Positions 12,753 through 25,801 of a stretch of 64,000 nt of DNA are shown here, one piece after another. Source of the DNA: Druceiella hillmani. Lineage: Eukaryota; Arthropoda; Insecta; Lepidoptera; Hepialidae. The notes under the pieces were generated by a model, which was not told the origin of the DNA, did no database searches, and was given only the letters and a program-made list of their open reading frames with translations. Where the stretch lies: contig JAYKKI010000009.1 in the NCBI GenBank assembly GCA_039881145.1, positions 9,922,001 to 9,986,000 on the forward strand, written 5' to 3'. Both the position numbers and the translations under genes were made by a program. The number at the start of each line of letters is the position of its first letter. Position 1 is the stretch's first letter.

Positions 12753-13787
12753 CTTAAAAGACATATGATCATCTAATTTTATAACGTGTTTTTCAGAAAT
12801 TTGCTCAGAGTACCCAAACAAGTATTAAAGTATAACTAAATTGCAAACATAAACTATCTCTTAATAAGCTCAAGTAAGTTTATTTGTCCCGACTGGCCGA
12901 AGTTACACAAGTTTAGTTTCGGGTTCTTTCCATTAATTAAGGAGTTGCTCATATAATTAAAAACAATCACACAGATCTTTATATTCTGAGACAGATAGAA
13001 GCAGCATTTGAAAAATATGTGTTTTGGAATAAAATATTCAAATGTTCAAGAAAGCCTATGCCTTAAAAAAATTATTTGCATTATTTTTGAGCATACCGTA
13101 TAAATTGGTGATAAATGGTAGATTACATATTTAATTATAATAAATTTTACGGAAAGTAATTATTATTGCTAATATTGCTTGTATATTTATGTTGTGTAGT
13201 TAAGTAATTAAACATGTAAGTTTTTTATTTAATAAAAAAAAATCCTATAATTTGGGTGTACAGTGTCATTTTTTATTTATCTCATAAAAATAACAGAACA
13301 CCGCCCCCGGCGATTTGTACATCGAATTTCCACATTGATATCAATGAACTCCATATACGTCATCATGGAGGTACTTATATAAATCGATCGATGGATGTCG
13401 TTAGGATAGCATCATATGTTAATGGAATGCTACGAATTTGTCTATTAGCATACAAAAACAGTTTGATTTTAAACAAGAAAATAGTTTTCGGTATAAATAT
13501 ACCCAATATTGTTATAGGGCAGTAGGATTTATAATGTTGTGACAAGAAGAGCACAAGTAACTGGCAAAATGTGTAGTACCTTTATAATTCTATTGATGAA
13601 GTGGAGCATATAAGCGAAAGTTAAAATAGCTCTAGAGAATAATTTACCAGTATCCATAATTACTTACTTAATTCAGTGTCGGATAATATAATATAAATTA
13701 CGATATAAAATAAATACAGAATAGAAGTATATTTGCAAGGCATAGAATGAAGAATACAAATATGCAACGTTAACGCAACGTCGAAGA

Positions 13788-13793
<6 letters not shown>

Positions 13794-13847
<54 letters not shown>
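13794..13847. repeat. (TA)n microsatellite, 54 bp
   Basis: Uninterrupted TA dinucleotides, the same length in the second tandem copy, unlike the tract at 7355. Confidence 0.97.
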
Positions 13848-13851
<4 letters not shown>

Positions 13852-16637
13852 AATGTAAAATATCCATCGAGAATAGTGAAATCGATTTAAAAGTTTTAGA
13901 AAGTAGAGGAATATTCCCAATTTGAAACGCTCCACCTTTATTATAGTCTCGATTCTGACTACTTCATAATTTATTGAGATGCGTTGTCCTGGAGATGCAT
14001 TGATATTAAATAAGAATAATCTTATAATATTTAATGTTTTTTTTACTAAAAGAAAGAACTCGATCAAAAGAAAAAAAATTAAAAATAACATATTTCTGGA
14101 GAGAATGGAACAAGACGCACAATATTTTAGGGTCTGGAACAAATAAATAGTCGAGCGTGCATGTAAAAGTTAAATATTGTTATAAATAGTTTAATAAATA
14201 TGTATTTATATATGGTGATCAATTTTGTTTTTCAATGCTGTTTTAAAATTATGCTTTATTCTTTTAGTATGTGAATGTTTTATATATTAAAACTTTTTGC
14301 CTGCCACTCTATGGACTCGCAATTTTGAATTACAAAATGAGCTAATGTTTTGAAATTCCCAAATTTTCCTATTTTAGGAATTTCATATAAATAATAAATA
14401 TCCTTCAAAATTGTTCTTTAAATACATAAATAACATAATTTTTAATCCAAAAAACTGGTTGGCAAACCATGTATCGCAGTCGTTAAAGGTCTATTGAATA
14501 ACATTTCTATCCATTGTTTGTAATCATTTCGAATTCTTTTGAACATTCGTACCATGAGAAAGGAACCTAAATATTTGAATAACATTTACGACCTGTACTT
14601 AATTAAATTTTACGGGATAATGATGTACCATTTTTGTAAACAGTAACATAAGGACAAGGATGTTGATAAATAAATATTGCACATTTCAGAAACAATCATT
14701 TAATTTTTTAAAATTTTATATCGAACAATTTCAGAAAGCCAACCACTGTTAAAACACTCATTACAAAATAATGATTTTTACCTAAATTCAGAGCTAACGG
14801 AAAATAAATTATAAATCAAGTTCGAGTCGGAAATATATATCTTACCCTACCTTGTTTTTGCTTCAATAATTATCATAAATCACGCGTATTGTGTTATTTA
14901 ATAGCTACTTACAATCAAGGCTTAATTTTAGACTAAATTAAACGTGTTTAGTAAGAATCGAGGTAACATACACATAAACATTAAAATTTAGATATTTTTT
15001 CTATTGTAACTATTCAAAATAGTGATATTATTTTGCACCATGTATGTATATGTGTATATGTATTCCTAATATGTATCGTGATTTTCTCAAAAACTATAAT
15101 ATTAAAATTTTTGCCAGAGTTTTCTTATAAATTTTATTTCAATTAAGAGAATGCATTCAAAGAGTGCTGTTAATTTTGATAATTTTCACAAAATATAGCT
15201 TTAGTTGCTGCTAGCATTTATTTATGTGTAGTTAATAAATTTTGAGTCACGCCACTCGATACTGACCGTTAGAGGTTTTGAAATTTTAACTAGCTTTGTC
15301 TCGAAATGGTTAAGTAGATTTTGTTTTATTTCCTTTAAATTTGAAGTATAAAATTACTGTTTTACCCTAAAGTGAATAATACAGTTACGCCCAAGTGTTT
15401 GCTGATAGAACTTTCCATAACTAGTGATCACCTGTTACGCATTAATAATAATTTTTTTTTCATTCTTTCAAAATAAAATATAATGTTTTTCTGTTTGTAT
15501 TAGTGATTGACAATAATTTAAATTTTGTTATCAATTACATGTCTTTGTTTTAAAACTTCTTCCGTTACTTTTTTCTGCAACGATATGAAGGAGTCAAACT
15601 TACTACCAAATGTAGACAATATGAATGAGTCACAGACTTACTACAAAAGTTGTAAGAAAGTATCTGAGTTAATGAAATTATATAATATTTGATAATCAAG
15701 AAATATTATTAATCCGTTATTGTTACACTGTCAACACAATTTACTAGGTATTTGTTTTTAACTTTTTACAAATATAAAAGACAGCATTTCGTTTCGTGTA
15801 TCATTCCGATTATGATCATTAGCTCTTATAAATTAGTAACGTACAAATAGGAACTAATGAATGACCGCGAACCCTCAAAAGAATACAAGTTACCAACCTA
15901 AGATAGCTAAACGTACCAACACTAAACGAACATACGCGACAAGGGTAAATGCCATGTTTTCTATTCTTTATTGGCAACAAAATTGTGCTTTATATTTTTG
16001 AACGAAATATTAAACTATTTAAAATGTTTTTTTTTGTTAATTGAACACTATTTAATTTGTGCTTAAAATGAATTGTCAAAATAAGCTAAAAGTAAATTTT
16101 GTCTAATTCTACATAGGCTAAATTTCATAGTTAGGAATATAAAATAATTCTAAATTTGAATATTAATAATTCAATTTCAGAAACGTTTTGATTAAGATTT
16201 TATTTTAATTGGAAACAATCTTTCAAGAAAAACTTGCCACTTTCGACTTTTCTAAAATTTCTAGAGTAAATAAATGATTTAGCAAAAAAAGGGATTGTTC
16301 AGTGCAAAATGATATGTGAAGGACGATTGTGAACGCCGCTGACTAATCGGAAATAATTTTGAAAAGTTAGTTAGACTTTGCTTTTCATCAAACCCATTGA
16401 CATATGGTAGCCTCGCTTCCTGGCGATCGATAGCATTTTAATTGGTTAATATATGGACGGAATTCAGTCCAGTCAAATCATCAAAAATATGGGTTCGAAA
16501 TGTACAGCTTATTTCATTTTTTGACAATATTTATTTTATTATCAGTTTACCGAATTGGAGCGGTCTGAGTGTTTATGCTAAATCCGCCATTTTTGCGAAA
16601 TGTTTAAAGCTCGTAAAACGTTGATACTATGTCAAAG
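13848..16637. other. AT-rich non-coding stretch
   Basis: No gene, clear repeat or structural element seen in 2.8 kb. A 97-codon minus-strand frame at 13849-14142 is Leu/Ile/Phe-rich and unrecognised. A slightly less AT-rich patch lies at 15840-15960 without identifiable motifs. The counterpart is 59425-62214. Confidence 0.6.
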
Positions 16638-16704
16638 ATTATTTATTGTCTGAGATTAGAATTTTTTTGTTATACAGAAATATTAACATTAGACAATAAA
16701 TAAT
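16638..16704. repeat. Inverted repeat just upstream of the SINE
   Basis: ATTATTTATTGTCT (16638-16651) and its exact reverse complement (16691-16704) with a 39-base loop, ending 7 bp before the SINE head. It could be the remains of a small foldback element into or beside which the SINE inserted. The counterpart is 62215-62281. Confidence 0.7.
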
Positions 16705-16711
16705 TAATAAT

Positions 16712-16880
16712 TTCGTCGCCGTGGTGTGTTGGGTTGATCACAAGGCATACGATTTTTGACGGTGCGGCGCACCGGGGAACCTGTGTTCGATTCCCAGCCG
16801 ATCGTCGAGCAGGACTGGATTGGTGTTCAGGTTGGCTATAAGATATTTCTCTCGTTACAATAAATCTGCAATAATACTAG
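16712..16880 (+). mobile_element. tRNA-derived SINE
   Basis: The head has an RNA polymerase III split promoter: an A-box-like TGGTGTGTTGGG at 16722-16733 and a B box TGTTCGATTCC at 16784-16794 (consensus GGTTCGANTCC). The T-stem is partly preserved (CTGTG and CCCAG around the B box), but a proper acceptor stem is not, so it is not a working tRNA gene. A tRNA-unrelated body follows and grades into AT-rich DNA after about 16880, so the right end is approximate. Such elements move using LINE-encoded enzymes. The family name is not known to me. One inter-copy substitution (16864 A to 62441 G) lies in its tail. Confidence 0.8.
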
Positions 16881-19800
16881 TGCTATTTCAATTATATACA
16901 TTATAGTTATTAAATAAATAAAAACATTTTATATAATTTTCGTCATAAAACCTTTTTCCTAAAAGCATAAAAAAATTAAATTCTAATACGTCAGCTTTAC
17001 AGGGATATATTTTTTCCAAATTATTTTGCACATTATTAGTAATTTTCGAAATCATTTAAAAAAATGTATTTGTAAACATCAAAATAACCAACAGTAATAT
17101 TACATAGCACTACATTGTCTTCAATTGTTGTTATAAAAGCCATTTCGTATAATGAAAACTAGAAACAGCGTCACAACATCGGTATTATTTGTTTCGGTAT
17201 CAATGGTGAATGAGATACAGTTGATGGTTTCATAATAGTTTTTCCATATGTGTGAATAATTTTACCTCAAGTAATTATTCATCGCAATGTAGATTATGCT
17301 ACGTTTAATATTATCGTATATTTTCCATAAAAGTTATTTAATTTTTTAAGAATACATTTTTAAAATATATAAGTAAACATTACATTCTTGATACACCTGT
17401 TTTGAATTACAATTTATTAATAATACGTTTTAATTTTTCTTAAGTATTAGTTAAATTTATTGAAACTCAACTTCACATCTACGAGTGTATATTCAAAAAG
17501 AGTATTTTACATAGTGAAAATCTAAATGGAGAGCGGAGAAATCGAAACCCAACATGAGGTTCTATATATTCTGAAATATATATATAATCTAAAGGTTTAA
17601 AACCGGAACAATGTTAAAAAGTAAAACCAGAAATATTAAACTGTTCTAGTTATATATAGTAAAATAAAAATGTGTTTAATAAACAGTTAAAAAAATGCAA
17701 TTTTTCTTAAATCGATTCAGATTATCATTGATCATTATTGATAAAAGAGATACAGCACCATTTTTGAAACTGTGTCTGAACTATAAATTAAAAACTTACA
17801 TGCGGTTAAGAATTAAAAGTGTAGCACTTAAATTCTGATATTCGATAATACGTTAATTTTAAACTAATTACCTTATAATATCTTTAAAAGGAATTCTTCA
17901 ATGTACATTTCTAAGGCAATAAATATTTTATATGCACTTATCTTTAATTCTGTTAACACTTAAATTCTTTGTCATAACTTGGTTACATACATGAACATGC
18001 ACATCACAAGGTTTCAATAGAGAAACTCTCGAAAACTAAATAAAAGTTAACGAATGCTTAAAGCAGCCAATAGTAAGATATTTTGTTTAGCATTAGACAC
18101 GCATAGCGGTACGTAAAATGAAATAAACTCGTCTCTTTGAAGAATTTATTATTTCCAAACTAAATTGTTAAATGGAAACCGCGTATTCGTATTGCGCAAC
18201 GGGGAAACCACGAAAATTACTACACTGAGTTAATTCATATTGAACGATTAGACCGAACTGGAAGTTTTCCTGTGGACACTGAAACAACTTGTAATGCGAT
18301 TTTATAGCCAATATTAGATTATTCACTTCAGTCAAATTGATTCAATTTCCTTATTCACTCGTCTCATCAAAAGTTATGTTTCCTGGCCAAAACGCATAGC
18401 AAATCAAATTTGTGTCTTTATATATATCGCATCCACTTTTTTATTTCGTTTTTTTTTAAATTCTTTCTTTTAAATGAGATAAGCGGTTTTGTTTACCGAA
18501 TATCCGATGGTCTTGTTGAATCGGTTCAAATATTAAGTCTAATACCAACTAAGACTACAAAATATACATTTCGTTATTTAATGACTAATTTGCCATTTAC
18601 AAAGACTTCATTAGTTTAAAATTTGTTTGAAGAAAAAAATCTAGCTATCCTGAATATTGCAACAATTGAGTTAGTCCTAGGGAACGATGGAGAGAGTCGC
18701 TTATTGTTCTTAATTTATATACTGTTTTGTATACGAATCACATAAGATGTTCTTAGATTTGATGTTATAATATATAATGGTTATGCTCTATATGTTATTA
18801 CGTTGAATTTCTGGTGCGATTTCATTCTCTTGGTTTGCAGATGCAAGCTTAATTTTTAAAAATATTCTACCACTCCTTTCATTCAATATTCATCACATCA
18901 GTACGGACTCTCCTAAGTTGTGATTTAATGTTTATCAAAAGATATTAACCTCACTCGCGCTGATGTCAATTGCTTTGTTAAGGACAAATATGCATTTTAA
19001 TACCAAACCAAAAAAGGAAATTCTAAACAACTCGTTTAATATCACGGATGTTATCCATTGAGAATTGCTTCCAGATACGGTGAATGCTAAAGTTTACTAT
19101 TATTAATTAGATTGACTAGCTAAAAACCAAATAATCAACAGCACCAAATTTATCTTCTGTCTGATAACGGTAAATAATATACCTTGATACCTTGCTAGGT
19201 TCTGTTTATACATCTACCTTATTCATCTGATAATACCTCATTATAGGTTCCGAACTTTACAGAATAAGCAAATCTTGTGTATGGTAGAAGTCCAAAAAAC
19301 TTCGTAATTTTTTTTTAAATTTAAGCCATCACTTTTTTATGCTAAATGCATATTGCCACTTACATATAAATGCAGTTTTAAAAGTAAAAAGACATAAAAT
19401 ATGGTTGTTATGGTAAAGCGGTTGTAGAAATTCTTACTAAATTCTAGAAAGTAAAATGTTGTGTAAACAATTTTATATACATCAAGTAAACAAACACAAA
19501 GTGAAAGCACTCTAATCATGGATTGATGAGACTGAATCTTTCGATGTTGATTTATTTCAAATTATGATTAAGTGTAAGATTTTCTTCAAATATTTGTTGT
19601 ACATAACACCTTGTTAACATAACTATTATTTCTTCACATTATCTCTTATTGAGTAACTTCGAACATACTATATTACTTAATAAAAATATATTATATTATA
19701 TTATCAGTCTATATTATAGAAAGACTCAATTTTTTTCTTGCGAGAAGATGCTGATATATTTTTTTGCAATTTTTGTTTTCAATTTTAGATTTTAATCGAT

Positions 19801-20504
19801 TGAAATGTATACTATATGTACCAAATTGAGTCTTTGAGTGTTTTTCTTCAGATAAATATTATTTTCATGTGGTGTTAGCAAATTATAGAAATCGTAGCAC
19901 CCTTCCAAGGAAATGAAAAAGAAATGGAAAAATATAAAATAAGGGAAATAATAAAAACCAAGTTTTAAAAGGGACTATCAAAATACCCTTAACATATAAC
20001 AGCTTTTGTGAGAATGAAGCAAAAAAACCGGCTTGCGTTTTGATATAAATTTCAGTCATGTCATACATAACGTATATTTTGGGGACATCAGAAATGTTTA
20101 CATTGAAATGAAAGAATTAATTTTTGTCATTTATTTTTAGCGATTAACTTATTTTACGAGTGCTATATCCAAATTTATATATATTTTAAATATAACACTG
20201 AATTGTTTATAGCGATTATAAATTCAGTCTCGGAAAAATAATGCGCATATTTTCCATTTTATTTTCGCATAACTTTTTAAAGTCAAATTGATTCCTTGTC
20301 ATATTTTGATTCGTCTAACTTTATGTTCTGCGCAGGTTTATTACTATTGGAGACTACATTGTTACAGCATTGCAGTGTTAGCTATTGATATCGCATAAAA
20401 CCTAATTGCCTGGACAAGAAATTGATGCAATCTGATTTATTTTTATTAGGAATACAATTTCAGTTAATTTATGACGAAATTTAAGAATTGTAACTACGTT
20501 TATG
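16881..20504. other. AT-rich non-coding stretch; end of repeated part at 18423
   Basis: No gene recognised. A mildly less AT-rich patch at 18120-18390 has no named motif. Bases up to 18423 are also seen at 62458-64000; nothing marks 18423 because that limit is set by the window end. Frames at 18410-18619, 19337-19519 and 19883-20068 are Phe/Leu/Ile-rich and unrecognised. Confidence 0.6.
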
Positions 20505-20665
20505 CTTCACTGGCTGTGCCCCATGGTTTCACTCGCTTGAAATTCGGTATAGGATTTTTTAAAAATTTTGATGGTGCTTATAAACTATTTCCATACCAAG
20601 TTTCATCAAAACTGTCCAGTATAGTTTGATTCAGAGCGAAATACAAGCACAAAATTACATATAAA
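20505..20665 (+). mobile_element. Decayed LINE 3' end or derivative (RTE-like)
   Basis: CTGGCTGTGCCCCATGGTTT followed by CACTCGC resembles the 'cgccccgcggtttcacccgc' word found in many insect interspersed repeats. About 80 bp on, ATACCAAGTTTCATCAAAAC and TGTCCAGTATAGTTTGATTC resemble the usual 'accaaatttcatcaaaatcggtccagtagttt' block, followed by an ACAAGCACAAAATTACATAT remnant of the (ACAG)n-like tail. These blocks in this order are typical of RTE-clade LINE 3' ends and derived short elements, from memory. The copy is old and heavily mutated; boundaries are approximate. Confidence 0.55.
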
Positions 20666-22823
20666 CAGAAATTAAAAAATAAAGGTTTTCCGGCTTATGT
20701 TATTAATCTATGCGCTAAATCAATGACTATTTTTAAAATATTTTCCTTGTGCAGAATTTACTCTGTTATAATTTAATTATGTGTATAGATAATTACTTAT
20801 GTTTCTGTAAAAACAATTATATAATTCGCATAAAATACAAACAGAGGAATGTTCGAAATGTGAGTCTACAATTAGTTTTCGTCAAACCATTGATTTATAT
20901 TAAAAACCAAAATTATTTATTAGCATTGATTTTGCATTCAATATGGAACATAATACAAAATAATAAAATATGTCATTAGTGGTGTAATTAATGAATATTA
21001 ACATAAAATAATTGTGATGATGATACTAAAATGGAAAATATCGATGAATATAACAATCTATGATGACAACAATAACAAATCATTTTTTAATACCTTAACT
21101 TATTCTAATAAAACTTAAAAACCGTACATTTTAATTACCTGACAGTGACAGTAAATGGGTTAAATAGTTTTGTTCACGACTCTTTTTTTAACCTTTATCT
21201 TTATCGAATATAATTATCCTTTCACAAACGGCCGTCTCCTAAATCGAATATGTATACACACAACTATTCGCAATCTCAATTAATGTTTACACATATTTTT
21301 AAAAGGTAGATAGAAATAATACCTTACCGATTTCAAATAGAAATAATACCTTACTATGAATCATGTTATTATTTTAGTACATAGAACTGGTTGTTAACAA
21401 GTTCAAATAAAAGAAATATTGAATAGTGAAACACGTCTTTGCACAAAAAAAATTTACAAATTTAATATGTCGTTAGTATTTTTTGAATGTCTAATGTAAG
21501 AGATTGGAGATTATCATAAAAATGACTCAATTTGAAAAAAAAAAGTGAATGTGGAGGTTAAAAGTGTTCACTGTCCACATTTGTGGCGTAAAAGTGTTTC
21601 GACATATTTATAACAGCCAGAGATGACGCGACGTAGATATAGTCTATTTCAAAATTTTTATTCTGCTATAAATATGCTAGATTCGATACAAAAGACTTAC
21701 TAATGAAATATTGCAGCAATAATCTAAATATTCTTGATATTTATTAGATTCTCGTAAAAGTTTTTCATTGAATAGCATATATATCACCAATGCTATATAT
21801 AGCTATATCGTTAAAATATACGAGCGATATTCCACACCACAGACTAAGTGAGACAGTAAAGTCTGAATACAATTTAAATGAAAAAAATAAATTTATTGGA
21901 CTGAACAAAATAAATATTGAAAATTTGTAAGTAGAACAGTTTAGTGAATATGAATAGAAAAGTGACGTAACGAACTAGAAATTACACGAAAATCGCTAAA
22001 ATCAATCAGGTGGAAAAATATAGCAGCTCGAAAGTTTATGATGTCGCATGATATAAATAGAGGAGACTTGATAAAGATATAAATCCTTAAACAATATGTC
22101 TCATACATCATCAGAATGATTCGTAATAAAATTGTATTGTCAATCTTAAATTTATTATAGATGAAACGAAATAGTAATTGGGTATCACTTATCGCCATTA
22201 AGTTTCTATTTATACATAGTATAAATTCATTTAATTTGTTACTGGCACGTTTACACTTAATATGGCATTCAAGAGAAACTTCATATTCGATCTACCAGTG
22301 ACCTTTCGTCACAAAATACCTTACGATTTACTTATTAAATATTTATAAATAACTCCAGGTATAGTACCTACATAAATACCAGCGAAACTAAGCAAACTAA
22401 ATTCAATAATATTGTAACGTCAATCTTTTTGCGAATAACCTTTACTGCCGAGGGCAGCCCTTTGAGGGCATTATATATCGATCTATACGTAATTTAATCA
22501 AGCATCGGTGAGAAGTCCCATTTCAAATAACTATTACCTTGTACGGCTTTCTATACGTTATATATATGAAAAGGTGGCCGTAGTAGCACGAACATGTGGT
22601 ACAGTCACCGAGAGCGCAAGATTCAAAATTAGTATAATTGATATTAAGTTTTACTATATTTTCCTTATGACAATTTACATACTTTACCTAAATACTCTAA
22701 ATAATAAACAAATAGTAAATAATCAAAAGTCACAAGAACCTGTGTAGTTAATATATTATGTAGACATAAGGTACCTGAAATAATTTACGGCAAAAATTAA
22801 TATTAGATTTTTATTTTAATTTT
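20666..22823. other. AT-rich non-coding stretch
   Basis: No gene recognised. Contains an 18-bp word duplicated with a 27-bp period (21310-21327 and 21337-21354) and short TA runs near 21780. A less AT-rich patch at 22430-22620 overlaps a 79-codon frame with no known domain. Confidence 0.6.
21310..21354 (+). repeat. Short direct duplication, 27-bp period
   Basis: ATAGAAATAATACCTTAC occurs at 21310-21327 and 21337-21354, separated by 9 bp. It is probably a replication-slippage product. Confidence 0.7.
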
Positions 22824-22882
22824 ATTTGAAAGGGTATAAAAATATTAACCATATCGGCTATGATTTTTATACCCTTTCAAAT
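22824..22882. repeat. Inverted repeat, perfect 20-bp arms
   Basis: ATTTGAAAGGGTATAAAAAT at 22824-22843 is the exact reverse complement of 22863-22882, with a 19-base loop. A second partial copy of the right arm (TTTTTATACCC) follows at about 22890-22900. The 59-bp structure could fold as a pre-miRNA-sized hairpin in RNA or be the core of a foldback element; the extra half-arm favours the latter. Confidence 0.88.
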
Positions 22883-22900
22883 CATTTAATTTTTATACCC

Positions 22901-24042
22901 AACAACATAAAGAACTGACTTATTTTATCTAATATAACTATGAAATCTCAAATATAACTATGAAATAAATATTTGATTTGAAGCAATATTCCCAGGCTTT
23001 TATTTCCAAGTGTTAATGCTTTCTTTTGAAAGCCAAGGTGCGAAATTTTATTTGAAAGTTTACATGGATAAAGGAAGAAGAATACGTTAAATACAATAGG
23101 TGACAAATATTTAGAAATCGATGCTGGAAAAATAAGTCTACAAAGATGATATTTTATGTATTATAAATAAATTACTGAATTTATATGTATTTCATAAAAT
23201 TTTTAACTTTTTTAAATAAAATTTTTTTTAAAACTATTGTATCGAACTTATTTGTATACACAAACCGAATGAAAGTAGAGGAAAACATGATTAGCAATAA
23301 ATAAACGAGTACATCATAAAAACGATTAGAATATTGTTGTATTTCCAAATTGCATCCTGCATAATTTCTATGGAAAATGAACTGTGGTTTAGATAGATAA
23401 AAGTAATAATAGTTTACACAATATTGCGAATTTGGGAGAATCGATTTTTATAGGGCTAAGTAATTTTATAGCAAACAAATCTAGTAGTAAAATTAATTTT
23501 TTATCCCTCATAACAATTATAACCAGAAAATTACTTGAAAAAACATTTGGATGCAGTGACTCGAACACAATTTACAATTTATTTACATAATAATACAATT
23601 TATTTACATCATCATTAAAATAAGAAAATAGGTATTACCTTAGTATATAAATAAATACAAATATAAAATAAACACATTTAAGCCGCTATGCGATATTGCC
23701 GTATGAAGCCCAACAGGAAGTCTCCCCAGAGACCGCTAGATAAATTGCCACGCGGTTTGTAATTGAAATGAGATTATTTGTTCCACGCTGAGTGGTTTAA
23801 TTCCCGTATTCACTTGTATAGGTAAAACCATATTTTCAGTCTGAGAATCCTGGAGACTCAAATTGGTTTCTCAGGCCTCTTCTTTATTTCGCTTCCTAAC
23901 GTTAGCTTTATTTCGCTTGCGAGATAAGTAGCTTTGGCCAGCGAATGATTTTGAGACAAGCTTCCATGTTAAAATAATGGTTTTAAATAATTGGTTTCAT
24001 GTTAAAATAATTGTTAACTTTGAAATAAAATCAAATTTTTAT
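22901..24042. other. AT-rich stretch with one less AT-biased island
   Basis: No gene recognised. Has an 18-bp duplicated word near 22930-22970 (ATATAACTATGAAAT twice) and a GC-elevated island at 23685-23960. Confidence 0.6.
23685..23960. promoter_or_regulatory. Candidate conserved non-coding island
   Basis: About 275 bp of higher-complexity sequence containing a TTTATTTCGCTT word twice (near 23883 and 23909) and several CpGs, with no open frame. It could be an enhancer-like element or an unidentified old repeat; the duplicated word slightly favours a repeat. Confidence 0.15.
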
Positions 24043-24130
24043 ACTATTCAATGAATGTGATAATGATCAATTTTTGAATATATTCAACTATTCAATGAAT
24101 GTGATAATGATCAATATTTGAATATATTTT
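24043..24130 (+). repeat. 44-bp tandem direct repeat, two units
   Basis: 24043-24086 and 24087-24130 are tandem copies starting ACTATTCAATGAATGTGATA, differing at about three positions. A local tandem duplication. Confidence 0.9.
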
Positions 24131-25645
24131 AAAGGAATTATTTTGAAATGCAAAATTAGAAAAACCTCTTCGCTAACAGTTACGGGTTATATTAATTGCT
24201 ATAATAATATTAACATTATTAGAAATGTAAGCATTTGAAGGAACTGTAAATTTATTAGCCATTTGTGCTTAAAGTTAGAATTAAAATACAGTCCCGCATA
24301 TACCAAATTACATAAAGAAATAATGAAAGATTGTTGCAATAAAACGAGCACAGTATTTGTATTTGGGTAACACATTCCTGGTCTTCTTGTTTCCAATTTA
24401 TATTGCAAACCTTTCATCAAAGAATGAAGTAATTTTATACTGCAAGTTGAGAAAAATATTTTATTCATTCACAATCATTGAAATCTCTTAATACGTTAAA
24501 CTACTTTAAAGTTATTTGCACTGCAGTGATATTCAAGTATATCGGTTTATCTTGCGTTATTGTAGAGCAAGACTTCAAAAACAAATCACCAAACATTAAA
24601 TTCCACTTGGATACTTATAAAATATCTAATCAATAAATAATATACCAATAAATAACAAATAAATAATGACATATCAGTAAATGAAATAAAACACGTAATA
24701 AGTCGTACTTCCGACATTAGTTTTCCAACGATCAAATATTTCAGAGAAATGTTAGAGGTCCAATAATACTTTCGGAGATGCGGTGCGGGCAACCATTTTT
24801 GAGGTTTTTTTTCGGAAAGGTTTTTCGAAAAATTTACGGAAAAAATACAAGATTTGTATTATAGAGTTTCATAAGAAACCAGTTTATATCAGTGCAACGT
24901 AAACGCATATATTAATATATCAATACACGTTTAAGTGACGCTCCTTCTCGTGCTTACCAAATTTATATTAATCCATTAGATTCTTACAACTTTATTTCTT
25001 CATTAGTATTCTAAAAATTAGTGCAGTTAGAAACATCTCATATAATTGCCAGATTGTCATTAGATAATTAAAATATTTTGGGCACAAGCAAAAGTCTCAT
25101 TCTTTTGACGATTACTTTTTTGATACGCCGGAATAGTTATTTATGCATTTTTGAACCAAAATTTAAAGAATAATAAGGGCGAATTACAACATTTATGGCA
25201 CGTGTGGTTCCTACCACTTCTCTTGTAGCAATAGACGGAAATAAAAATGAAATATTAAGGGGAGGAAAAGAAAATAATGACGTGTTCCGCTGAAATAACT
25301 TATTTTAATGGGACACGTCATTCTTTAAGTTTTTAACTGGATGGAAAGTGGCCAATTTGATAGATCGACCTTTTATATGCCATATTCATGCAGCGATAGT
25401 TTTTTAAATTTGTGAAAAAATACAAAATAGTGAAAGCAAACGTAAAAACAAATGTGAGAAGATCGTGAATAATTAGTTACTTAACACGCATAACAGCTTT
25501 TATAATATTGATAGAAAAGAAATATATATTTCATCCACAGAGCAAAAAATTTAATTGCAAACTTATTAAGTGAAACTAAGTATTTTTTGCTCTGAATATT
25601 GATATTTTATTTATGTCAGTATCACAAAAATTATCATGAATCTTT
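24131..25645. other. AT-rich non-coding stretch
   Basis: No gene recognised. Frames at 24199-24468 and 24586-24792 (minus strand) are unrecognised. The only structural element is the hairpin at 25276-25322. Confidence 0.6.
25276..25322. repeat. Hairpin with ACACGTCATT arms
   Basis: AATGACGTGTTCC at 25276-25288 pairs with GGACACGTCATT at 25311-25322 with one bulged base and a 22-base loop. The arms contain a CRE-like TGACGTG core in inverted orientation. It may be a foldback remnant. Confidence 0.6.
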
Positions 25646-25801
25646 GGCCGTCTAGTGGGGCGGCCTCTGTCTAGGAGGACAGATGAGGGAAGCTGTTGGG
25701 ATTGGTTGGGATGCAAATAGCACGAGATCGAGCTTTGTGGAAATCTATGGAGGGGGGGGGGGCTCTTGTCAAGAAGTCTATTTTTCCAATTGATGATGAT
25801 G
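25646..25801 (+). pseudogene. Relic of a non-LTR retrotransposon ORF2 C-terminus
   Basis: Plus-strand codons 25658-25687 read GRPLSRRTDE, and codons 25711-25752 read MQIARDRALWKSME in a different frame. Together they match the usual C-terminal end of insect LINE reverse-transcriptase proteins, where a GRPxxRWxDD block is followed about 15 residues later by W-M-R-x-A-x-D-R-x-x-W and an E-E-A-F tail. The Trp expected before Met is offset by one base (TGGGATG), which shows a frameshift. An 11-G run (25752-25762) and a GATGATGATGG tail follow, like the short-repeat 3' ends of RTE-type LINEs. The 5' part of the element is absent, so this is a short, dead 3' fragment. The frame on the opposite strand here is a shadow. 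Confidence 0.8.

Noticed and set aside
16712..16805. Functional tRNA gene
   Set aside because: Both internal promoter boxes are present, but the acceptor stem does not pair and the A-to-B spacing is longer than in a standard tRNA, so a tRNA-derived SINE fits better.
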